Shown here: in pieces, positions 1-4,897 of the stretch
Position numbering within the stretch: the first letter of the stretch is position 1
How the letters are laid out: every line of letters begins with the position of its first letter
NCBI GenBank assembly: GCA_021788955.1
Contig: JAJYKC010000083.1
Coordinates: forward strand, 1-8,106
Source: Acidobacteriota bacterium
Lineage (GTDB): Bacteria > Acidobacteriota > Terriglobia > Bryobacterales > Bryobacteraceae
Reading direction: 5' to 3'
Length of the DNA: 8,106 bases
Position numbers and translations under genes: made by a program
Notes under the pieces: generated by a model
What the model saw: the letters and a program-made list of their open reading frames with translations, nothing else
What the model was told of the DNA's origin: nothing
The model's database searches: none

Positions 1-353
1 TCCGATCTGTCGGGCGGAATCGATTTGTATTTGACCCACGCCTTCACGTCGTCGAGCAGTTGGCGCAGCGCCGTTGGGATTTCGTAGAAGGGGATGCCGA
101 GATTGCGTTCCGTTGTCCTGAAGTTGCCTGCCCAGCGCCACACGTCGCCGAGCATGCGCTTGTGCAGGTCGCTAATGAATTTTTCGCTCAGCAGGTCGCG
201 CCGGCGGCCGAGCGCCCAGTCCTGCGCGCGCGCGATGTTCTCCTGCTCGGCCTCGTTCAGCTCGCGGCGAAAGGCGAGGTTCGGAATCAGGTCGCGCTGC
301 TCCTCGGGCGGGAGCGGCGTCGCGTCGTCCGGCTGGGCGAACAGGTCTCCCAC
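1..353 (-). CDS. Mobile mystery protein B (Fic family), N-terminal part only
   Basis: Partial gene whose 3' part lies beyond the left edge; 117 codons are visible. The protein starts VGDLFAQPDDATPL and continues with NEAEQENI, a DWALGRRRDLL segment and HKRMLGDVWRWAGNFRTTER. The last segment is the typical N-terminal half of a Fic domain, and the whole pattern fits the family named mobile mystery protein B. Fic enzymes usually transfer AMP or a similar group to a protein hydroxyl, but the catalytic HPFxxGNGR loop would lie outside the window, so activity cannot be judged. I chose the GTG at 353: it follows the stop of the upstream gene by 2 bases, has GGGAG 5 bases upstream, and gives the usual short family N-terminus. 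It should be translated from the same mRNA as the Xre-like protein before it. By analogy it may be the toxin-like half of the pair, which is inference. Confidence 0.85.
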   Translation of the reverse strand, partial: MGDLFAQPDDATPLPPEEQRDLIPNLAFRRELNEAEQENIARAQDWALGRRRDLLSEKFISDLHKRMLGDVWRWAGNFRTTERNLGIPFYEIPTALRQLLDDVKAWVKYKSIPPDRS

Positions 354-355
354 GC

Positions 356-811
356 CTACTCCCAGAACCTGCCCGGATTCGTCTCGCGCAGGATCTCGTC
401 GACCTGCGGCTCGCTGTCCTTGCGCTGAACGCCCTGATCCTCCAGCCGCATCGAATGCTCAACGTGTTCGCGGCGCCGGCGCAGGAAGGCCCGCGCGCGG
501 TCGCGGACGGTTTCCTCCAGCGGCCGGTTGGGCACGAGCGCGTCAACGAGCGGGCAATCGAGCGCCTCGGCGACGCGCCGGAGCCTCGGGAGTTCGATCG
601 TCCCCTTCTCTTCCGACTGCTCGATGGCGACGAGCGACGGCTGCTTGACCCCGAGGCGTTTTGCGAGCTGCGCCGTCGTCATGCCGAGGGCTTCGCGGAT
701 GGCCTTGATCCAGCCGCGCACGGGCGGTGAGAACCGCGCGGATGGCCCGACGTCCCTGAAGCGCTCATCGAGGCGGGCGCGGGCCTGTGCGGCGAGGCGT
801 GATGGTTTCAT
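356..811 (-). CDS. Mobile mystery protein A, Xre-type helix-turn-helix regulator
   Basis: 151 residues, the usual length for this family. An N-terminal stretch (about 1-30, RLAAQARARLDERF) is followed by a helix-turn-helix at about 35-85 containing IREALGMTTAQLAKRLGVKQ and a second recognition-type segment; the C-terminal third (about 95-151) is charged and predicted helical, ending NPGRFWE. The family is normally found directly upstream of a Fic-family partner, often in mobile or plasmid contexts, and this arrangement is seen here with a 2-base gap. The likely role is repressor of its own operon and neutraliser or controller of the Fic partner; this is inference, helped by four palindromic sites in its promoter. 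The ATG at 811 is chosen because it fits the family's start; its AT bases lie within the proximal palindrome, and it overlaps the stop of a short upstream frame as ATGA. Confidence 0.88.
   Translation of the reverse strand: MKPSRLAAQARARLDERFRDVGPSARFSPPVRGWIKAIREALGMTTAQLAKRLGVKQPSLVAIEQSEEKGTIELPRLRRVAEALDCPLVDALVPNRPLEETVRDRARAFLRRRREHVEHSMRLEDQGVQRKDSEPQVDEILRETNPGRFWE
359..363 (-). promoter_or_regulatory. Ribosome binding site for the Fic-family gene
   Basis: GGGAG lies inside the last codons of the upstream gene, 5 bases before the GTG at 353. It supports the GTG start, as no ATG is available nearby in frame. Confidence 0.6.
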
Positions 812-825
812 AGGTTCGGACCTAT
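810..825. promoter_or_regulatory. Operator O1, ATAGGTTCGGACCTAT
   Basis: The arms ATAGGT and ACCTAT are intact, while the central four bases are TCGG instead of TATA. It overlaps the first two bases of the start codon of the Xre-like gene and includes its only SD-like bases (AGG, 821-823 on the minus strand). In RNA it could fold as a 6-bp stem with a 4-base loop. Confidence 0.7.
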
Positions 826-842
826 CATTGAATCGTTACTTA

Positions 843-858
843 ATAGGCTATAGCCTAT
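843..858. promoter_or_regulatory. Operator O2, ATAGGCTATAGCCTAT
   Basis: A perfect 16-bp palindrome. Compared with O4 it differs at two symmetric positions (T to C and A to G), so both halves changed together and the symmetry was kept. It lies in the predicted 5' leader. Confidence 0.75.
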
Positions 859-875
859 CGCATTCACGTAGTTAA

Positions 876-891
876 ATAGATCATAACCTAT
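876..891. promoter_or_regulatory. Operator O3, ATAGATCATAACCTAT, containing the -10 box
   Basis: One half is consensus and the other differs at 880 and 882. On the minus strand the altered half creates TATGAT, a good -10 hexamer at 880-885. Confidence 0.7.
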
Positions 892-909
892 TGTATTTCG
901 TTCGGTCAA
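880..909 (-). promoter_or_regulatory. Sigma70-type promoter of the Xre/Fic pair
   Basis: On the minus strand TTGACC (904-909) is followed after 18 bases by TATGAT (880-885); each matches five of six consensus bases. The predicted transcription start is near 873, giving a leader of about 60 bases that carries O2 and O1. The -35 touches O4 and the -10 lies inside O3, so a bound repressor would block RNA polymerase. Confidence 0.65.
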
Positions 910-924
910 TAGGTTATAACCTAT
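909..924. promoter_or_regulatory. Operator O4, ATAGGTTATAACCTAT
   Basis: A perfect 16-bp palindrome and the promoter-distal copy. Its edge shares base 909 with the predicted -35 hexamer TTGACC (904-909, minus strand). Confidence 0.78.
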
Positions 925-1051
925 CGCAAGGATGGACTCTTTTGGCGGCTGGCGGATGAGAATGGCAGGCCCCAGCCCTGAAAAGGCTGGCGTCCGCGGT
1001 CGATTCCGTCCCTGGCCACCAACCGCGAAGTCACGCTTGACACAGAAATCC

Positions 1052-1078
1052 TGCACCAACCTGGTGCATCGGTGCACC
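1052..1078. repeat. Inverted repeat TGCACCA/TGGTGCA plus GGTGCACC palindrome
   Basis: TGCACCA (1052-1058) and TGGTGCA (1062-1068) form a 7-bp inverted repeat with a 3-base centre. The 8-bp palindrome GGTGCACC follows at 1071-1078, and TGGTGC appears again at 1091. This could be a protein-binding site or a small hairpin; no T-run follows, so it is not a terminator. Confidence 0.45.
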
Positions 1079-1187
1079 TTTCTAGGGAAGTGGTGCTCGC
1101 GCCGGGTACTCCGAAGTCCGGATGAGTGTTGACTGACTGGTGGTCAGCCGCCTTTCTTCAAATTTGAGTCCTTCTACGATTCCGGCG

Positions 1188-1211
1188 TGTGCCACCCATG
1201 TGCGAGGCACA
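1188..1211. repeat. Small inverted repeat TGTGCC/GGCACA
   Basis: TGTGCC at 1188-1193 and GGCACA at 1206-1211 can pair across a 12-base loop. It lies just before the tRNA/tmRNA-like end. No function can be read from it. Confidence 0.3.
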
Positions 1212-1222
1212 AGGCGAGTTCC

Positions 1223-1246
1223 TTCGAAACCTGCCATATCCACCCA
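1223..1246 (+). other. Possible attachment-site remnant resembling a tmRNA/tRNA 3' end
   Basis: TTCGAAA (1223-1229) looks like a T-loop. It is followed by CCTGC in the place of the 3' side of the T-stem, then CATATCC and ACCC in the place of the acceptor end and CCA tail. Many tmRNA genes end in a closely similar series (TTCGA...CCCGCCATCTCCACCA). The 5' side of the T-stem is missing, since the bases before the loop are AGTTCC and do not pair, so this is not a working RNA gene. Islands that integrate at the 3' end of tRNA or tmRNA genes leave such a partial copy at the far end. In this orientation the island would lie to the left, where the mobile mystery pair sits. The match is short and drawn from memory of the family. 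Confidence 0.35.
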
Positions 1247-1376
1247 ATCTTCTGATTTAAATGCTGTTAACCTTTCTTGCGCCCATAGGGACCGACAAAC
1301 GCCCATCGATCCACCAGATACCAGCACACATCCCGCCCAAACCCAGTCACAACAAAACCGCACCCCCTATCTCCTT

Positions 1377-1404
1377 CCCCCTCAACCCCCACCCACAAAA
1401 ACCC
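1377..1404 (-). other. G-quadruplex motif on the minus strand
   Basis: On the minus strand four G-runs of 3, 3, 5 and 5 are separated by 7, 1 and 4 bases, meeting the usual G3+N1-7 rule. It lies in a stretch where the plus strand has almost no G. Role unknown. Confidence 0.5.
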
Positions 1405-1569
1405 GCCACAACCCGCCTCACCCCATGCTCTACTCAAACCGGAACCACCCACTATGCGCCGGCCCAAGCCCCTCCCGGAAATCGCCGCCCTCCTCACCCT
1501 CACCGCCCTCTTCACCCTCACCAATCCGAGCCGTGCAGCCTCCGAACCTTTCCCGCTCCTCCCCCACCT

Positions 1570-1640
1570 CGTGCGTCATCCGTGCGTCATCCCGCTATCC
1601 CTCTCAATCCAAACCCACTTCCCCCTCCAAATGACGCACG
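1570..1640. repeat. CGTGCGTCAT words: two direct, one inverted
   Basis: CGTGCGTCATC occurs twice in tandem (1570-1580 and 1581-1591, an 11-bp step), and its complement ATGACGCACG lies at 1631-1640. The three copies are about 65-135 bases upstream of the first gene of the operon, a usual place for an activator site. Confidence 0.55.
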
Positions 1641-1692
1641 GCGCAGTTTTGCCCGCACGCGTTGTATCGCCCGCGCCCCAACGCCCGCCCGT

Positions 1693-1698
1693 TACAAT
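1693..1698 (+). promoter_or_regulatory. -10 box TACAAT directly before the operon's first ATG
   Basis: TACAAT ends 7 bases before the ATG at 1706, so transcription would begin at or next to the start codon. No SD sequence precedes this ATG, which fits a leaderless mRNA. No clear -35 is visible at the usual spacing. Confidence 0.5.
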
Positions 1699-1705
1699 AA
1701 GCCCA

Positions 1706-2950
1706 ATGGATCCATTGCTGGCCTGGCGCAAGGAATTCCCCATCCTCGCCAACACCATTTACATGGTCAGCCACTCCCTCGGCGCCATGCCGCGTCGCGC
1801 CAAAGATCGCCTCGCTGAATACACCGACATCTGGGCCACCCGCGGCGTCCGAGCCTGGCACGAAGGCTGGTGGGAACTCCCCATCACCACCGGCGACATC
1901 CTCGCCCGCATCCTCGGCGCCGGACCCGGCGAGATCGCCATGCAGCCCAACGTCTCCATCGCCCAGGCCATCATCCACTCCTGCCTGGACTTCCCCCAAA
2001 GCGCACAAGCCGCGGCCCGCGACACGCTCATCTCGGAAACTCGATCCCCCGCGCAAGGGCAGCGGTCTGTTGTGCGCGAGTTTCCAAAGACCCGCAACCG
2101 CATCGTCACGGACGCCCTGAATTTCCCCACCAACCACTACCTCTTCCACGCCCTCGAACCCCTCGGCGCCGAAGTCGTCACCGTTCCCTCGCGCGACGGC
2201 CTCACCATCGCCCTCGACGATCTCCTCGCCTCCATCGACGAACGCACCCGCCTCGTCAACGTGAGCCACGTGCTCTTCCGCTCCTCCTACCTCCAGGACC
2301 TCGCCGCCATCGCCGCCCGCGCCCACGAAGTAGGCGCGCTCATCGCCGCGGATCTTTATCAATCCGCCGGAACCGTCCCCATCAACCTCCGCGAACTCGG
2401 CCTCGATTTCGCCACCGGAGGCTCCGTCAAGTGGCTCTGCGGCGGCCCCGGCGCCGGCTATCTCTATGTTCGGCGCGAACTCTGGCCCACGCTCGAACCG
2501 AAACTCACCGGCTGGATGGCCCACGAACAGCCGTTCGCCTTTGAACCGGGCCCCCAGCGCTACGCCCCGGACGCCTTCCGCTTCCTGCACGGCACGCCGA
2601 ACATCCCCGGCCTCTACGCCGCGCGCTCCGGCTACGAAATCATAGAGGAGGTCGGCGTGCCCGCAATTCGCGCCAAAAGCATCCGGCAAACCGAACGTCT
2701 CATCGAACTCGCCCGCGAAGCGGGTCTGGCGGTGAACTCGCCTCTCGCCCCCGCCCAACGCGGCGGCGTCGTAACCCTCGACGTCCCCGACGGCCAAAAC
2801 GTCGTCGACGAACTGTCGCGCCGCGAGATCCTCGTCGACTACCGTCCCGGCTCCGGTATCCGCGTTGCCCCCCACTTCTACACCGAGGACATGGAACTCG
2901 ACGCAACCATCGCCGCAATTCGCGAACTCGTTCCGGTGCGGGCGCTGTGA
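1706..2950 (+). CDS. Kynureninase-like class V PLP-dependent enzyme
   Basis: 414 residues from the ATG at 1706. It begins MDPLLAWRKEFPIL, the usual start of this family. PLP-site features are visible: Asp216 in IAADLYQSAG, and Lys242 in GGSVKWLCGGPGAGYLYVRR, the expected Schiff-base lysine. The C-terminal part, with RGGVVTLDVP and the segment LVDYRPGSGIRVAPHFYTED, is typical of kynureninase-like class V aminotransferases. True kynureninases cleave kynurenine, but many relatives act on other amino compounds, so the substrate is open. About 30 residues (97-127) between DFP and PKTRNRIV appear to be an insertion compared with relatives, and they contain a 51-bp inverted repeat. The stop overlaps the next start by 4 bases (GTGA), so it probably heads a four-gene operon. 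An earlier in-frame ATG at 1454 is rejected. Confidence 0.85.
   Translation: MDPLLAWRKEFPILANTIYMVSHSLGAMPRRAKDRLAEYTDIWATRGVRAWHEGWWELPITTGDILARILGAGPGEIAMQPNVSIAQAIIHSCLDFPQSAQAAARDTLISETRSPAQGQRSVVREFPKTRNRIVTDALNFPTNHYLFHALEPLGAEVVTVPSRDGLTIALDDLLASIDERTRLVNVSHVLFRSSYLQDLAAIAARAHEVGALIAADLYQSAGTVPINLRELGLDFATGGSVKWLCGGPGAGYLYVRRELWPTLEPKLTGWMAHEQPFAFEPGPQRYAPDAFRFLHGTPNIPGLYAARSGYEIIEEVGVPAIRAKSIRQTERLIELAREAGLAVNSPLAPAQRGGVVTLDVPDGQNVVDELSRREILVDYRPGSGIRVAPHFYTEDMELDATIAAIRELVPVRAL
2035..2085. repeat. 51-bp palindromic element inside the PLP enzyme gene
   Basis: GGAAACTCG (2035-2043) and CGAGTTTCC (2077-2085) form a perfect 9-bp inverted repeat; inside it GCGCAA and TTGTGC pair with one mismatch. 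CCAAAG occurs at 1996-2001 and again at 2084-2089, which may be a target duplication. It fits a small REP- or MITE-like element inserted in frame. Confidence 0.5.
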
Positions 2951-4119
2951 CGTTCTCCCTCGTCAGCCCCGATCGGGCCGCGGAATTGAAGGAACTTTCG
3001 CGCCACTGGCCCTCCCTCACTCTCGGCGAGGCCCAACTCGGCGACCTCGATCTCCTGATCTCCGGAGCCCTCGCCGAACCCGTCCATCCGCAGCCAACCG
3101 ACTCGCCGGCCGCCTGGCGCGACCCCGAAGGGAACCTGCTCGCGGTTCGCGACCATGAAGGATCGCTCGAAGTTCTTCGCGCGCCGGTCCATCATGACCA
3201 CCTCGACCTCCGCGTGCCTCCTTCCGCGTTCGATGGCGCCGGCCGCGTCGCCGTCTTCCTCACCCGTCCGCTCTCGCGCGAGTCGATGGCACACCTGCTC
3301 GGTCGCCCGGTCGCCCTGTTCGCCCTCGCCGGCGAATCGAGCGAAATCGACCCCTACACGCTCGTACGCTGCCTTCGCGCCACGCTGCCCCACTTCGCCG
3401 AAGGCGCCGCCCGTCTCGTCGTCCTCCCATTTGTTCTGCCCGCCGAACCCACTGCGGCCCTGGCCGCCATAGCAGGAGCCTACGGCTGCGATCGCGTCCG
3501 CACCCTCGACCCCGAAGCCGCGCCCACCTACTTGCCCGAAGTCCAACGCGAACTCGACGCCCGCTACCCTCCGCGCAGTAAACAAGGCCTCACCGTCTTT
3601 TTCACCGGCCTCTCCGGCTCGGGAAAGTCCACCGTCGCCAACGCCGTACGCGTGAAACTCCGCGAGCGCGATTCGCGTTCCGTAACCCTGCTCGACGGCG
3701 ACCTCGTCCGCCGCATGCTCTCAAGCGAACTGACCTTCTCGCGCGAGCATCGCGACTTGAACATTCTGCGCATCGGCTTCGTCGCCGCGGAAGTGACGCG
3801 GGCCGGCGGCATCGCCATCTGCTCGCCCATCGCGCCCTACGCCGCCACCCGGGCCCAGGTCCGCGCCATGGTCGCCCCGCACGGCGGCTTCATCCTCGTG
3901 CACGTCGCAACCCCTCTCGACGTCTGCGAAGCCCGCGACGTCAAAGGACTCTACGCAAAAGCCCGCGCCGGCCTCATCGCCAACTTCACCGGCATCAACG
4001 ATCCCTACGAAGCGCCCGAGGACGCCGCTCTCACCCTCGACGCTTCCCGCATGTCGCCCGAAGAGGCCGCCGGTGCCGTCATCTCTCATCTCGAATCCGA
4101 GGGCTATCTCTGTGATTGA
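2947..4119 (+). CDS. cysC: APS kinase fused to a degenerate ATP-sulfurylase domain
   Basis: 390 residues from a GTG that overlaps the previous stop by 4 bases. Residues about 215-390 are a complete APS kinase, which phosphorylates adenylylsulfate to PAPS: P-loop GLSGSGKST (221-229), LDGD with DGD at 250-252, NILRIG, PLDVCEARDVKGLYAKARAG and FTGINDPYEAP (from 347). The first 210 residues resemble the sulfurylase part of bifunctional sulfurylase/APS kinases: LKELSRHWPSL and QLGDLDLLISGAL match its PUA-like start, and EIDPYTLVRCLRATLPHF (from 133) matches its core. The catalytic QxRNPxHxxH loop is replaced by FLTRPLSRESM (from 104), and the GRDHAGPG region is absent, so ATP-sulfurylase activity is unlikely. 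APS would then have to come from another enzyme. The downstream CysQ-type gene fits, since PAPS use releases PAP. Confidence 0.85.
   Translation: MTFSLVSPDRAAELKELSRHWPSLTLGEAQLGDLDLLISGALAEPVHPQPTDSPAAWRDPEGNLLAVRDHEGSLEVLRAPVHHDHLDLRVPPSAFDGAGRVAVFLTRPLSRESMAHLLGRPVALFALAGESSEIDPYTLVRCLRATLPHFAEGAARLVVLPFVLPAEPTAALAAIAGAYGCDRVRTLDPEAAPTYLPEVQRELDARYPPRSKQGLTVFFTGLSGSGKSTVANAVRVKLRERDSRSVTLLDGDLVRRMLSSELTFSREHRDLNILRIGFVAAEVTRAGGIAICSPIAPYAATRAQVRAMVAPHGGFILVHVATPLDVCEARDVKGLYAKARAGLIANFTGINDPYEAPEDAALTLDASRMSPEEAAGAVISHLESEGYLCD
4099..4103 (+). promoter_or_regulatory. Ribosome binding site deciding the cysQ start
   Basis: GAGGG lies 8 bases before the GTG at 4112, within the end of the APS kinase gene. 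It favours GTG 4112 over the in-frame ATG at 4073, which would add 13 residues of no family likeness and a 47-base overlap. Confidence 0.55.
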
Positions 4120-4897
4120 CTCCTCCGAGGTGCTCGCGCGCATCGAACGCGGCTTCGACGCCGCCCGCCAGGCCCTGGCGCCGTTTCGCGGCGTCTCCGT
4201 GAAGGCAACAAGCAAAGCCGACATGAGCCCGGTCACCGCGGCTGACCACGCCGTCAATCACGCCCTCCGCGATACCCTTCCGCAGGCCGGCGAAGGCTGG
4301 CTGTCGGAAGAAACCGCCGACGATGCCCGCCGCCTCGAATGTGACTCCCTGTGGATCATCGATCCCATCGACGGCACGCGCGAGTTCATTCACAACATCC
4401 CCGAGTGGTGCGTCTCCATCGCCTACGTCCATCGCGGCCAGGCGCTGGCCGGCGGCATCTTCAATCCCGCCACCAACGAAGTCATCCTCGGCGCCGTCGG
4501 CGTGGGAGTAACTTACAACGGCGACTTAGTAAGTCTCGGCCGAAGGAATAACCTGAACGGCGCCGTCGTCCTCGCCAGCCGCAGCGAAATCCGGCGCGGA
4601 GAGTGGACCGAGTTCGAGAACCACGGTTTTGAAGTGCGTCCCCTCGGCTCCGTCGCCTACAAACTCGGCCTCGTCGCCGCCGGGCAGGCCGAGGCCACCT
4701 GGACTCTGTCGCCCAAAAACGAGTGGGACGTCGCCGCCGGCGCCGCGTTGATGGCCGCCGCCGGCGGAGTCGCCGCCAACGCCGACTTCACCACGCCCAT
4801 CTTCAACCGCCCGAATCCACGCATCCCCGGCTTCCTCGCCTGCGCACCCGGCCTCGACGCTCCTCTCCGTCGACTTCTGGGTGGTCACAATATATGA
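4112..4897 (+). CDS. cysQ: CysQ-type 3'(2'),5'-bisphosphate nucleotidase
   Basis: 261 residues from GTG 4112, the usual length for the family. All metal-site motifs of the inositol monophosphatase fold are present: SKADMSPVTAADHAVN (about 34-49), the Glu pair in WLSEET (66-67), WIIDPIDGTREFIH with Asp84 and Asp87, and EWDVAAGAALM with Asp206. DGTREF and the adjacent APS kinase favour the CysQ branch, which hydrolyses PAP to AMP and phosphate and so relieves product inhibition after PAPS use. An inositol-phosphatase activity cannot be excluded from sequence. It overlaps the upstream gene by 8 bases and the downstream gene by 4 (ATGA), so translation is probably coupled. Cytoplasmic; no signal peptide is visible. 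Confidence 0.88.
   Translation: MIDSSEVLARIERGFDAARQALAPFRGVSVKATSKADMSPVTAADHAVNHALRDTLPQAGEGWLSEETADDARRLECDSLWIIDPIDGTREFIHNIPEWCVSIAYVHRGQALAGGIFNPATNEVILGAVGVGVTYNGDLVSLGRRNNLNGAVVLASRSEIRRGEWTEFENHGFEVRPLGSVAYKLGLVAAGQAEATWTLSPKNEWDVAAGAALMAAAGGVAANADFTTPIFNRPNPRIPGFLACAPGLDAPLRRLLGGHNI

Larger units (their letters stand above)
810..924. repeat. Array of four 16-bp palindromes with exact 33-bp period
   Basis: Four copies of a 16-bp palindrome, consensus ATAGGTTATAACCTAT, begin at 810, 843, 876 and 909 and are separated by 17-bp spacers. The spacers are only weakly alike (CATTGAATCGTTACTTA, CGCATTCACGTAGTTAA and TGTATTTCGTTCGGTCA). The array fills the promoter and 5' leader of the Xre/Fic pair and is much richer in A+T than its surroundings. 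The likely reading is an operator set for the Xre-like protein. A 33-bp step is close to three helical turns, so bound dimers would lie on nearly the same face of the DNA. Confidence 0.9.
942..1705. other. Gene-free junction region
   Basis: I see no convincing gene here. The open frames are short, show no family pattern, and seem to come from low-complexity DNA. An open frame from an ATG at 1454 runs into the next gene, but the 84 residues it adds before 1706 have no counterpart in that enzyme family. The region holds an inverted repeat near 1052, a tRNA/tmRNA 3'-end-like sequence near 1223, a stretch with very few G on the plus strand (about 1310-1450), and a repeated CGTGCGTCAT word at 1570-1640. 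Confidence 0.6.

Noticed and set aside
810..924. CRISPR array
   Set aside because: The regular period suggested it, but the repeats are 16-bp full palindromes, the 17-bp spacers are too short, and the array coincides with promoter boxes and a start codon.
972..990. CCAGCC/GGCTGG hairpin as terminator
   Set aside because: A 6-bp stem with no T-run on either strand at the needed place and no gene ending here.
1037..1068. Promoter with TTGACA at 1037-1042, or a sigma54 site
   Set aside because: No -10 lies at 16-18 bases, and the GA/GC spacing is two bases too long for sigma54. No gene follows.
1082..1363. 93-codon minus-strand frame with VDMAGFE
   Set aside because: Phrases like this arise when tRNA or tmRNA ends are read backwards; it supports the att-remnant idea instead of a gene.
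1454..1705. 84-residue N-terminal extension of the PLP enzyme from ATG 1454, starting like a signal peptide
   Set aside because: It is low-complexity, proline- and leucine-rich translation of a C-rich gap, has no family match, contains the CGTGCGTCAT repeats, and the family start lies at 1706.
1604..2875. 423-codon open frame on the minus strand
   Set aside because: It is a mirror of the PLP enzyme's codon pattern in GC-rich DNA; its product is glycine- and valine-rich, without a domain.
4073..4111. ATG 4073 as the cysQ start
   Set aside because: It adds 13 residues unlike the family, while GTG 4112 has an SD at the right distance and a short overlap.
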